Part shown: piece after piece, positions 39,695 through 48,264 of the stretch
Layout: every line of letters starts with the position of its first letter
Position numbering within the stretch: position 1 is the stretch's first letter
DNA from: CAWGJF01 sp963822905
Lineage (GTDB): Bacteria; Bacteroidota; Ignavibacteria; Ignavibacteriales; Ignavibacteriaceae
Direction: 5' to 3'
NCBI GenBank assembly: GCA_963822905.1
Contig: CAWGJF010000001.1
Span: forward strand, 992,001 to 1,056,000
Length of the DNA stretch: 64,000 bases
Made by a program: the position numbers and the translations under genes
The notes under the pieces: generated by a model
Databases searched by the model: none
The model's input: the letters and a program-made list of their open reading frames with translations, nothing else
Told to the model about the DNA's origin: nothing

Positions 39695-41824
39695 ATGGAG
39701 TTGGAAAAATTCAGTTACGATAATACCATTGTTAAAAAATTTGCAATTGCCACGTCAGTCTGGGGATTGGTGGGAATGTTTGTTGGATTGCTGATTGCAA
39801 CCCAGCTTTTTATTCCTGCTTTAAATTTGGATCTCCCGTTTCTTACGTTCGGAAGAATCAGACCATTACACACAAATGCTGTGATATTTGCGTTTGTTGG
39901 TAACGCAATCTTTATGGGAATTTATTATTCGCTGCCAAGATTGCTCAAAGCCCCTATGTTTAGTAAAAACCTCAGCAATATTCATTTTTGGGGATGGCAA
40001 TTAATTATTGTTTCAGCAGCGATAACTCTTCCTCTGGGTATTACAACCAGTAAAGAATATGCTGAACTTGAATGGCCGATTGATATAGCAATTGCTTTAG
40101 TCTGGATTGCTTTCGGAATTAATATGTTCGGAACAATCTGGAAGCGAAGAGAAAAACATATGTATGTAGCAATTTGGTTTTATATTGCTACCTGGGTAAC
40201 CGTAACGATGCTCCATGTCGTAAACTCAATTGAAGTTCCCGTTAGTTTTTTAAAAAGCTATCCGATTTATGCAGGTGTTCAGGATGCACTTGTGCAATGG
40301 TGGTACGGACATAATGCAGTCGCATTCTTTTTAACAACTCCATTTCTCGGTTTGATGTACTATTATCTTCCAAAGGCAGCAAACCGACCTGTTTATTCTT
40401 ACAAGCTTTCAATTGTTCACTTCTGGTCTTTAATTTTTATTTACATCTGGGCTGGCCCGCATCACCTTCTCTATTCAGCTTTACCAGATTGGGCTCAATC
40501 ACTTGGAACAGTTTTCTCCATTATGTTGATCGCACCAAGTTGGGGAGGAATGATAAACGGGTTACTAACTCTTCGCGGTGCATGGGATAGAGTTCGTGAG
40601 GATCCTATATTAAAATTCATGGTTGTAGCTGTAACAGCTTACGGAATGGCAACATTTGAAGGACCGATGCTTTCACTTAAAAATGTAAATGCAATTGCTC
40701 ACTTTACCGATTGGATAATTTCTCACGTTCATATCGGTGCTCTTGGCTGGAATGGATTTTTAACATTTGGAATTCTTTATTGGCTTGTACCAAGACTTTG
40801 GAAAACAGAATTGTATTCTAAAAAACTTGCTAACTACCATTTTTGGATTGGTTTTCTCGGAATTGTTTTTTATGCATCTTCTATGTACTGGGCAGGAATT
40901 ACTCAGTCTTTAATGTGGAAACAATTTACTGATCTTGGGGTACTTCAATATCCGAATTTCCTTGAAACAGTTTTACAAATTATACCGATGTATATAATAA
41001 GAGCGGTGGGTGGTTTGCTTTACTATTCTGGTGTAATAGTAATGGTTTATAATCTTTACAAAACAGCAAAGCAGGGATCTTTTGTTGCCGAAGAGGAAGC
41101 AGAAGCACCAGCCTTAGTTAAAGAATCACCTGAATTTGTAAGAGGTAAAAGACATCGCTGGCTTGAAGCTAAGCCAGTTCAGTTTTCTTTAATTGCTTTA
41201 GTCCTTGTAATTATTGGCGGAGCAATTGAATTTGTTCCGACATTTCTTATTAAATCAAATATTCCAACGATTGCTTCAGTTCGTCCCTACACACCACTTG
41301 AATTGCAGGGAAGAGATATTTACATAAGAGAAGGATGTAATAACTGTCATTCACAATTAGTTCGTCCATTCAGAAGTGAAACGGAACGCTATGGTGAATA
41401 CTCAAAAGCTGGTGAGTTTGTTTATGATCATCCGTTTTTATGGGGATCAAAAAGAACAGGACCCGATTTACATCGAGTGGGTGGAAAATATCCAAATCTC
41501 TGGCATTACCTGCATATGGAAAATCCCAGGAGTATGTCTCCAGGATCAATTATGCCTTCATATCCATGGTTGCTGACAAATGATCTGGATATTTCAAATA
41601 CACCAACTAAAATAAATGTTATGCGTTCGATTGGTGTTCCTTATCCTGAAGGATATGAAAATGTTGCAAATGATGATTTAACAAAACAAGCTGAACAAAT
41701 TACTCTTGATTTACAGAAAAATGGTGCACCGGCCGAACCAAACAAAGAAATTATTGCGCTGATTGCATACCTGCAAAGATTGGGAACAGATATTAAAGTT
41801 AAAGATCAAGCAACAAGTAAATAA
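39695..41824 (+). CDS. ccoNO: cbb3-type cytochrome c oxidase, fused subunits I and II
   Basis: A 709-residue fusion. The CcoN part (about 1-470) is the haem-copper catalytic subunit with 12 helices and metal-ligand His residues, for example RPLHTNAVIFAF, YGHNAVAFF, GPHHLLYSALP and ISHVHIGALGWNG. The CcoO part (about 495-709) carries one c-type haem site, CNNCHSQLVRPF, and GPDLHRVGGKY. Such fusions are known in Bacteroidetes-type operons. It has an AAAGGAGAG RBS. It is the terminal oxidase for low-oxygen respiration. Confidence 0.95.
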   Translation: MELEKFSYDNTIVKKFAIATSVWGLVGMFVGLLIATQLFIPALNLDLPFLTFGRIRPLHTNAVIFAFVGNAIFMGIYYSLPRLLKAPMFSKNLSNIHFWGWQLIIVSAAITLPLGITTSKEYAELEWPIDIAIALVWIAFGINMFGTIWKRREKHMYVAIWFYIATWVTVTMLHVVNSIEVPVSFLKSYPIYAGVQDALVQWWYGHNAVAFFLTTPFLGLMYYYLPKAANRPVYSYKLSIVHFWSLIFIYIWAGPHHLLYSALPDWAQSLGTVFSIMLIAPSWGGMINGLLTLRGAWDRVREDPILKFMVVAVTAYGMATFEGPMLSLKNVNAIAHFTDWIISHVHIGALGWNGFLTFGILYWLVPRLWKTELYSKKLANYHFWIGFLGIVFYASSMYWAGITQSLMWKQFTDLGVLQYPNFLETVLQIIPMYIIRAVGGLLYYSGVIVMVYNLYKTAKQGSFVAEEEAEAPALVKESPEFVRGKRHRWLEAKPVQFSLIALVLVIIGGAIEFVPTFLIKSNIPTIASVRPYTPLELQGRDIYIREGCNNCHSQLVRPFRSETERYGEYSKAGEFVYDHPFLWGSKRTGPDLHRVGGKYPNLWHYLHMENPRSMSPGSIMPSYPWLLTNDLDISNTPTKINVMRSIGVPYPEGYENVANDDLTKQAEQITLDLQKNGAPAEPNKEIIALIAYLQRLGTDIKVKDQATSK

Positions 41825-41826
41825 AA

Positions 41827-42030
41827 ATGTTTAAAAATATTTTAGAATCAGTAAACGGAATTGAAATTTATGCAATCACCGGGTTAGCTGTATTCATTGT
41901 AATGTTTGTATCTGTTCTTATCTGGTTACTCAAGGTTGATAAAAGATATATTCAAAAAATGGAACGACTACCTCTTGATAATAATTATAATGAAAACTTT
42001 AATTTAAAAGGTGAACTAAATGATAAGTAA
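41827..42030 (+). CDS. ccoQ: CcoQ-like small subunit
   Basis: A 67-residue single-span protein (YAITGLAVFIVMFVSVLIWLL) with a charged tail, in the exact position of CcoQ/FixQ between CcoNO and CcoP. Two bases separate it from ccoNO, and it overlaps ccoP by 11. Sequence is weakly conserved in this family, so the call rests on position. Confidence 0.75.
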   Translation: MFKNILESVNGIEIYAITGLAVFIVMFVSVLIWLLKVDKRYIQKMERLPLDNNYNENFNLKGELNDK

Positions 42031-42862
42031 AAGGAAACACTTTTCGGTTTTCAAATTGCTTTTACTAATTATTACTTTATTTTCTGCAGGAAGTGTTTTT
42101 GCTGAAGGTGAGAATACGTTCCCTCCGTCATATTATGATTTGGTTGCAGTGATTTTATTGCTTCTTATTATTATCTCGTTTGTTGCAATAATTTATTTTG
42201 AAGGAAGAAAGCAAACCGAAATTAATTTTGTTTCATTCTTTGCAAAGATCTGGACTTTCGTTAATCGCTCAACACCAATAGAAGATGAAAAAGATATTTT
42301 ACTGGATCATAATTATGACGGCATTCGTGAATTAGATAGCCGTGTGCCGCCGTGGTTTAGCTGGCTTTTTTACCTGACTATTCTTTTTGCCGTTTATTAT
42401 ATGTTAAATTATCACGTACTTGGTACTGGCAAATTGATGTATGAAGAGTACAATGATGAGATGCAAGCTGCAGAGATTCAAAGAGCCGAACTCATCAGAA
42501 CAGGAGCTTTTTTGAATGAAGAAACTGTGACTAAGTTGACCGACCCTGCAGGTATAGATAAAGGAAAACAAATTTTTTCTACAAACTGCGTTGCTTGTCA
42601 TGGAACTGATGGTGGTGGAATTGTAGGTCCAAACCTGACTGATAAATATTGGATTCATGGTGGAGGAATAAAAAATGTTTTTACAACTATAAAATATGGT
42701 GTGCCTAATAAAGGAATGATTAGCTGGCAAACACAGCTTAATCCAAACCAGATTCAGCAGGTTGCAAGTTTTGTTTTAAGTCTGCAAGGCACAAAACCTG
42801 CTGCACCTAAAGCACCTGAAGGAGATATCTGGGAACCACCGGACTCTACTTCTAAAAATTGA
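42020..42862 (+). CDS. ccoP: cbb3 oxidase subunit III, single-haem CcoP
   Basis: A 280-residue membrane c-type cytochrome. It has two or three N-terminal hydrophobic segments, including the first signal-like one, the CcoP signature HNYDGIRELDSRVPPWFSWLF (shown in part), and then one haem-binding CxxCH (NCVACHG, about residue 191) with a distal Met candidate in NKGMISW. Classical CcoP has two haem sites; I find only one here. Confidence 0.92.
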   Translation: MISKRKHFSVFKLLLLIITLFSAGSVFAEGENTFPPSYYDLVAVILLLLIIISFVAIIYFEGRKQTEINFVSFFAKIWTFVNRSTPIEDEKDILLDHNYDGIRELDSRVPPWFSWLFYLTILFAVYYMLNYHVLGTGKLMYEEYNDEMQAAEIQRAELIRTGAFLNEETVTKLTDPAGIDKGKQIFSTNCVACHGTDGGGIVGPNLTDKYWIHGGGIKNVFTTIKYGVPNKGMISWQTQLNPNQIQQVASFVLSLQGTKPAAPKAPEGDIWEPPDSTSKN

Positions 42863-42885
42863 TTTTTTTCTTTTTTGGGGATTAA

Positions 42886-44328
42886 ATGAATATGAATAAT
42901 GAAAACGATAAATCATCGGAAGAGCTTGAGGATATACAAACCTATCGAAATGAACTCGCAACTGTAACAAGAGAGGGAAAAAGGAAATGGATATTTCCTA
43001 AAAAACCTTTTGGCAGATTTTATAATGCCAGGACTATTGTTTCATTTGTTTTACTTGCAATTTTAATTGCTGTACCATTCATCAAAGTAAACGGACATCC
43101 CTTTATCCTGTTTGATTTTCTAAACCGGAAATTTGTTCTTTTCGGAATTTATTTTGGCCCGCACGACTTTCATATTTTCGTACTTGCAATGATTGCAACT
43201 ATTGTCTTTGTTGTGTTATTTACTGCAGTATTTGGCAGAGTATTTTGTGGTTGGGCATGTCCTCAAACAATTTTTATGGAAATGGTTTTCAGAAAAATTG
43301 AATACTGGATCGAAGGAGATGCAAATGAACAGAGAAAACTTAAAGCCGCACCCTGGACCTCAGGTAAATTTTTTAAGAAAACTTTGAAGAATCTTATATT
43401 CTTCGGAATTGCTTTCTTCATCTCGAACATTTTTCTCTCCTATATTATTGGAATGGATGAGCTAATTAAAATTATTAGTGACCCTCCTTCGGAACATATG
43501 CAGGGACTTTTAGCGATTTTAGCTTTCTCAGGAGTTTTCTATTTTATTTTTTCATACTTCCGCGAACAGGTTTGTACAATTGTCTGTCCGTATGGAAGAC
43601 TCCAGGGTGTGCTGCTTGACCGTGATTCAATTGTAATTGCATATGATAATGTTCGGGGCGAACCGAGGAGCAAATACAAAAAAGATGAAGGCTGGGAAAA
43701 TCGTGGAGATTGTATTGAGTGTTATCAATGTGTTGATGTGTGTCCGACAGGAATTGATATAAGAAATGGCATCCAGCTTGAGTGCGTTAATTGTACTGCC
43801 TGCATCGATGCTTGTGATTATGTCATGGATAAAGTAAAAAGACCGCGTGGTTTGATCCGTTATGCATCATTAAATTCAATTGAGAAAAAATCAAAATTCA
43901 GGTTTACGCCAAGAGCAATTGGTTATTCTGTTTTACTAACAGTTTTACTTGGTGTGTTGAGTTTTCTTCTATTGACCCGAACTGATTTCAGCATTAATAT
44001 TTTGCGTACACCCGGCTTGCTTTTCCAGGAACAACCGGATAATAGAGTAAGCAATCTTTATGATCTTAATATTGTAAATAAAACTTTTTCTGAAGTACCT
44101 GTTAGGCTTAAGCTGGAAAATTTAACAGGCGAATTAAAACTTATCGGTAAAGATTTAGTCCTTGAACCACAAGGAATTGTTGATGCTAAGTTTTTAGTTC
44201 TGATTCCAAAAACAGAAATTGACAGGATGAATATTCTTCTTGAAATTGGAGTTTACAGTGGTGAAAAATTATTAAGTAAAGTAAAGACATCATTTCTCGC
44301 TCCGGTTAGAAAGAAAGACGAAGGTTAG
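42886..44328 (+). CDS. ccoG: cbb3 oxidase assembly ferredoxin CcoG
   Basis: A 480-residue membrane Fe-S protein (FixG/RdxA family) that acts in copper reduction and oxidase assembly. It has transmembrane segments, VFCGWACPQTIF, REQVCTIVCPYGRLQG, and a 2[4Fe-4S] ferredoxin part (CIECYQCVDVCPTGID and CVNCTACIDACDYVM, about 277-320). A C-terminal Ig-like FixG domain follows. Confidence 0.94.
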   Translation: MNMNNENDKSSEELEDIQTYRNELATVTREGKRKWIFPKKPFGRFYNARTIVSFVLLAILIAVPFIKVNGHPFILFDFLNRKFVLFGIYFGPHDFHIFVLAMIATIVFVVLFTAVFGRVFCGWACPQTIFMEMVFRKIEYWIEGDANEQRKLKAAPWTSGKFFKKTLKNLIFFGIAFFISNIFLSYIIGMDELIKIISDPPSEHMQGLLAILAFSGVFYFIFSYFREQVCTIVCPYGRLQGVLLDRDSIVIAYDNVRGEPRSKYKKDEGWENRGDCIECYQCVDVCPTGIDIRNGIQLECVNCTACIDACDYVMDKVKRPRGLIRYASLNSIEKKSKFRFTPRAIGYSVLLTVLLGVLSFLLLTRTDFSINILRTPGLLFQEQPDNRVSNLYDLNIVNKTFSEVPVRLKLENLTGELKLIGKDLVLEPQGIVDAKFLVLIPKTEIDRMNILLEIGVYSGEKLLSKVKTSFLAPVRKKDEG

Positions 44329-44329
44329 A

Positions 44330-44773
44330 ATGAAAATAAGCTGGGGCACCGGCATTGTTATTGCACTTATAATTTTTATGGGTTTAGTAATAACCACCGG
44401 AATTTATCTGATGAACCAGGATGTTCAGCTTGTAAGTGATGATTATTACGATAAGGAAATTGCCTACCAGCAGCATATTGATGATGTCGCCCGAACTGTT
44501 GAACTTTCATCTGAAGAAATAATTTTGTTCGATGGAAAAGTTGTTACGATAAAATTACCTGAATTGAGTTCCGGGAATGATATTAAAGGTGAAATCTATT
44601 TTTACCGTCCATCAGATTCAAAGCTTGATATGCGTCTTCCTTTTACTCCTGATGAAAATAAGCAGCAAATTATTCCGCTTGAAAGAATTCAAAAAGGATT
44701 CTGGCGTGTCCAGTTTAGCTGGCAGGCTGATGATAAAAATTACTACAGCGAAAAAGCGATTGTAATAAATTAA
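44330..44773 (+). CDS. ccoH: FixH/CcoH-family assembly protein
   Basis: A 147-residue protein with one N-terminal membrane helix (GIVIALIIFMGLVITTGIYLM), the characteristic VSDDYYDKEIAYQ segment and a periplasmic beta domain. Start ATG is one base after the ccoG stop. It supports cbb3 assembly. Confidence 0.88.
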   Translation: MKISWGTGIVIALIIFMGLVITTGIYLMNQDVQLVSDDYYDKEIAYQQHIDDVARTVELSSEEIILFDGKVVTIKLPELSSGNDIKGEIYFYRPSDSKLDMRLPFTPDENKQQIIPLERIQKGFWRVQFSWQADDKNYYSEKAIVIN

Positions 44774-44779
44774 GAAATT

Positions 44780-45491
44780 ATGTCTCCCGAAATTCTATCT
44801 GCATTTGTTATAGGTTTTCTTGGAAGTTTTCACTGCATTGGAATGTGCGGACCAATTGCAATTGCTTTGCCCGTTCCCAATTCATCCAACCTTTCTTTTT
44901 TTACCGGAAGGGTTTTATACAATCTCGGCAGAGTTAGTTACTTATTCTTTTATGGGTGCAATTTTCGGTTTGATTGGTGAAAGACTTTTCATTGCTGGAT
45001 TTCAACAAGCTGTTTCAATCGGACTTGGAATAATTATTATAATTTCTGTTTTGCTTCCTTCGAGGTATAAAAATAAAATTATTCAGTTTCCGGTAATTCA
45101 AAAAATTTCTCAACCTCTCAAAAAAAATATTAGCACACTTTTCTCCAAAGGAACAATCTCCTCACTTTTTCTGATTGGAATATTAAATGGATTTCTTCCT
45201 TGCGGATTTGTTTACATCGGGCTTGCCGGTTCAATTGCAAGCGGCAATGCAATTTCGGGTGCGGCAGTTATGATATTATTTGGACTCGGAACAGTTCCTG
45301 CAATGTTTGCCGCTTCAGTTTTTGGAAAATTTATCAATCTTGGAATAAGAAATAAAATAAAAAAAGCCGTTCCTGTTTTTGCAATCTTGCTTGCCTTCGT
45401 TTTTATCATCCGCGGAATGAATCTGGGGATACCTTACCTCAGCCCAAAGCTCACCTCACAAACTATTCTCCAAGAGAAGATATGTCATTGA
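44780..45491 (+). CDS. TauE/SafE-like membrane protein of the cco operon (apparent frameshift)
   Basis: About 237 residues when one T is removed from T4 at 44948-44951, reading NLGRVSYLFFMGAIFGLIGE. It starts SAFVIGFLGSFHCIGMCGP, which is the sulfite-exporter TauE/SafE-like domain found after ccoGH in many cco operons, with several more helices (GILNGFLPCGFVYIGL). A metal-related role in oxidase assembly is suggested by position only. Confidence 0.85.
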
Positions 45492-45541
45492 ATGTTATAG
45501 CAATTTTTTGGGTCAGAAAGTACTAAAATCAAATTGTCTTG

Positions 45542-46081
45542 TTATGGCATCGGAATATTAATTAACTTTACCAGAAATTGATTGCCTAAGAAATGTAGAA
45601 ATTGAGCTACATGTTGAATTGGAAGCCGCTTATCTTTATGAATTTTGAGTATTTCAACAACTAACTCTGAACAATTACAAAGAATCTTCCAAGCAAGACT
45701 AAAGTCTCCATCAATCAAATATTTTTGATCAATCCCTTCCATTTTAAAAGGGGGTTTCATAAAGGTTTTTCGAGTAAAAAGGCAGTAGTTAGGGAGGTCT
45801 GATTCTAGTTTACTTATAGTTATATTTTCTGTTAATTCTAATCTTAAATGGATATATGGATTATTATCTTCTTCAGTTGTAGGAACACCGTTTAGTCTAT
45901 TATGAATAAGGAATGAAAAGCTCTTGATTAATTTTTTTTCTCTTAAATTGTCTATCAAAGGTATTAACTTTTTATAAAGAACTTCTATATAGTTACACCA
46001 ATTATTAATTGAAGTAATTTGATTATCAATTGATACTTTAATGAAAGTTTCCACTATACTATCAATATTAGGTATAGGCAT
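45542..46081 (-). CDS. Unknown protein, weakly like lantibiotic-dehydratase C-terminal domain
   Basis: A 179-residue soluble protein without a recognised family. The order of features resembles the thiopeptide/lantibiotic dehydratase C-terminal domain: an early W-Y segment, 'LREKKLIKSFSFLIHNR', an 'IHLRLEL' strand and a C-terminal FLHFLGNQF helix. This is a weak, by-eye similarity. It is 23 bp downstream of a TPR-like gene on the same strand, so the two probably form an operon. Confidence 0.5.
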   Translation of the reverse strand: MPIPNIDSIVETFIKVSIDNQITSINNWCNYIEVLYKKLIPLIDNLREKKLIKSFSFLIHNRLNGVPTTEEDNNPYIHLRLELTENITISKLESDLPNYCLFTRKTFMKPPFKMEGIDQKYLIDGDFSLAWKILCNCSELVVEILKIHKDKRLPIQHVAQFLHFLGNQFLVKLINIPMP

Positions 46082-46104
46082 ATGAATGTTAAAATAAATT
46101 GTAC

Positions 46105-46632
46105 TTAGTATTTTGTTATTTCATCAAAGGCTATATATGCCAGACGAAATTCTTCGAAACTCTCGTCAAATCTTTCAAATCCCCTCTGATAAAAATTTAA
46201 AAGATTATCCCTTAACGAATGATCAAGGTGAATAGTATATTTTTTTAAGTCATTTTTTCTTTTTAGTTTTTCAAATAAACCAGTATAAGTTAAAATCACA
46301 CTAGTCAAATCGTCAAGAATCATTGAAGAATTTAATAAATCTTTATCTAATTCATTAATATTATTTAGCAGGATACTTAAACTTTGCTCACCATATTTAA
46401 TCGATTTAATAATATAATTGGTTTGTATTTGAACTTGATCTGAGGTTAATGAATCATAATTAATAAGGAAGCGTGCAGGCGTTAGTCTGCTATAACCTTT
46501 ACTCAGTATGTTAAATAACCTGTAATCGTCTTTATGTATATTTAAAGATTTCTCTGCTAATTCTATTGCTTCATTAAACTTCTGGTTTTCCCAATATATT
46601 TCAATTTTTGCTAATATCTTTTCTACATCCAT
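46105..46632 (-). CDS. Unknown helical protein with TPR-like N-terminus
   Basis: A 175-residue, nearly all-helical protein. Residues about 4-45 (WENQKFNEAIELAEKSLNI then DYRLFNILSKGYSRL) look like one and a half TPR units; the remainder is Leu/Asn-rich and unrecognised. No signal peptide. Paired with the 45542 gene. Confidence 0.55.
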   Translation of the reverse strand: MDVEKILAKIEIYWENQKFNEAIELAEKSLNIHKDDYRLFNILSKGYSRLTPARFLINYDSLTSDQVQIQTNYIIKSIKYGEQSLSILLNNINELDKDLLNSSMILDDLTSVILTYTGLFEKLKRKNDLKKYTIHLDHSLRDNLLNFYQRGFERFDESFEEFRLAYIAFDEITKY

Positions 46633-46690
46633 TTTATTAATTTATTTTTGATTTGTTGTTTTTGACTATTTATTATAAAATATAAAGAAA

Positions 46691-46822
46691 ATGAGACAAA
46701 CCATAAAACTTTCGACTATTCCTGTAAGCATTGAGAATATCTCTGTGGGAAAAGAATCATTAAACGTATATAACCAAAGTCAGATTGAAATTATTGAACT
46801 AGACAAAAGCAAATATTATTGA
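46691..46822 (+). CDS. Possible 43-residue peptide
   Basis: An ATG-to-TGA frame of 43 codons, beginning MRQTIKLSTIPVSIEN and ending LDKSKYY, divergent from the TPR-like gene and touching the end of the 46816 gene on the other strand. No ribosome-binding site is evident and I have no homologue, so it may be chance. Confidence 0.25.
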   Translation: MRQTIKLSTIPVSIENISVGKESLNVYNQSQIEIIELDKSKYY

Positions 46823-47715
46823 GATAATACTTTTAATTCCTTCATTATTTTATCTAAACATTTATTTGCCTTAATGGCAAAAGCAAGATAATCAGTAAGC
46901 TCATCAGGTAAGTTAATGATATTATAATCCCAGAATTCTTCGAACGCATCCAGCAAGTCAATAGACCAATGATTTACAATGTTCAACCTTATAGCATCGA
47001 CAACTCTTTGTTCATCGCCTTCACCACGAAGTTTGGATCTTAATTTGGAACCAAAATCATCAGACCATTTAAAATTCGGGCATCGGATAAAATCTGTCGA
47101 AACGGCTCTGTCTTTATACTCATCAAATATTTCTTCACCTTTATAACAAAAGGGACAATTATGAATTAATTCGTGCGCATCGCAGTTATGAAATATATTA
47201 ATGTAGGATCGGAGTGGAGGATCAGAAATAATCCGGCAATTAAATTCAAGAGAATTGAAATTCCATTTGTCACTGTATTTTTGTATCAAATCTATTGTGA
47301 ATGGTATACCCCTATTCGTTGATAACTGATTCCAATCCCAGTGTTCAATATACTTATCTATAAAACTTTCTGACCAGGGGAGTCCTTCATTAGAGCCAAA
47401 ATCACTTTTCATTACTCCAAACTCCTCATCCATTTCATAAAAAAAGTCCATAATATGTTTATCAATAAATTCTTCTGTCCAGGGGAAAGAGTCGTTATCT
47501 TTTAGTGCTTCCAGGATTATCTTGTTCTCAAATTCATTGTACATCGGTTCACTCCATAAAATATTAGGATTAGTACTTATCCATTCCCATTCGAGTTTAT
47601 CTGAATACTTCCTTAACTCATCAATGGAAAATGGATATGAAATGGAAAGTGCACTTCTGGCAAATTCTTTGTGTCTTAGCAGATGCCGGATTATTTTATT
47701 TATTTCATCATCCAT
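46816..47715 (-). CDS. Trp-rich repeat protein of unknown function
   Basis: A 299-residue soluble protein with at least three degenerate repeats of about 45 residues around 'LPWSESFIDKY', 'WDWNQLSTN' and 'IPFTIDLIQKY' (residues 20-165). A Cys/His cluster (HNCDAHELIHNCPFC, about 182-196) may bind zinc. I recognise the repeat type only as one seen in uncharacterised proteins. Confidence 0.6.
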   Translation of the reverse strand: MDDEINKIIRHLLRHKEFARSALSISYPFSIDELRKYSDKLEWEWISTNPNILWSEPMYNEFENKIILEALKDNDSFPWTEEFIDKHIMDFFYEMDEEFGVMKSDFGSNEGLPWSESFIDKYIEHWDWNQLSTNRGIPFTIDLIQKYSDKWNFNSLEFNCRIISDPPLRSYINIFHNCDAHELIHNCPFCYKGEEIFDEYKDRAVSTDFIRCPNFKWSDDFGSKLRSKLRGEGDEQRVVDAIRLNIVNHWSIDLLDAFEEFWDYNIINLPDELTDYLAFAIKANKCLDKIMKELKVLSQ

Positions 47716-47795
47716 AATTTCATCTGTCTTCTAGTTTAAGTTCAATTTAGTCCAGTGTAAAAAAGATACAAAAAAATAAATGTTCAGCATTATTT

Positions 47796-48035
47796 CTAAG
47801 GGAAAAACGTATCAAAAAATTCGTCCGCTTTTTTCTTACATCTCATACAAAATTTAACAGATTCATAACCCGAATCTTTTTGATCTAATTTTTTCGGAAC
47901 AATTTTAAGAATTTTTCCACAGTTATTGCAATAGATTATTTTCATATCTCCTCTCTCAGCTTCTTTTTTGTGGATTGAGCATAAGTAATCATCGGTTTTG
48001 TTATTGCAACCTTCTATTTCGCAATCATATTTCAT
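47796..48035 (-). CDS. Small double zinc-ribbon protein
   Basis: A 79-residue protein with two Cys/His clusters: CEIEGCNNKTDDYLCSIH at the start, and CNNCGK...CMRCKKK (about 36-68). These resemble zinc ribbons. Function unknown. Confidence 0.6.
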   Translation of the reverse strand: MKYDCEIEGCNNKTDDYLCSIHKKEAERGDMKIIYCNNCGKILKIVPKKLDQKDSGYESVKFCMRCKKKADEFFDTFFP

Positions 48036-48264
48036 TTAACTTATAATCTGCTAAAGATGTAAAATTATACTTGAAAAATATTGCATTGTTTATTGAAATG
48101 AAATAATTCATGATATTTAGAAATACAGTAATTATTAAAAGAAATTCAAAAATCCATACAATCAATAATATAGTTTTAATGTTATCTCAAGTAAGTAAAA
48201 GTATGAGAGAGAATATCAATAACTTTATTGGTTATATTTGTAAGAATCATTGTAAAAAAATCAA

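Noticed and set aside
46691..46822. 43-codon ORF as a confirmed precursor peptide
   Set aside because: No leader-core signature, no RBS and no sure modifying enzyme; kept only as a low-confidence ORF.
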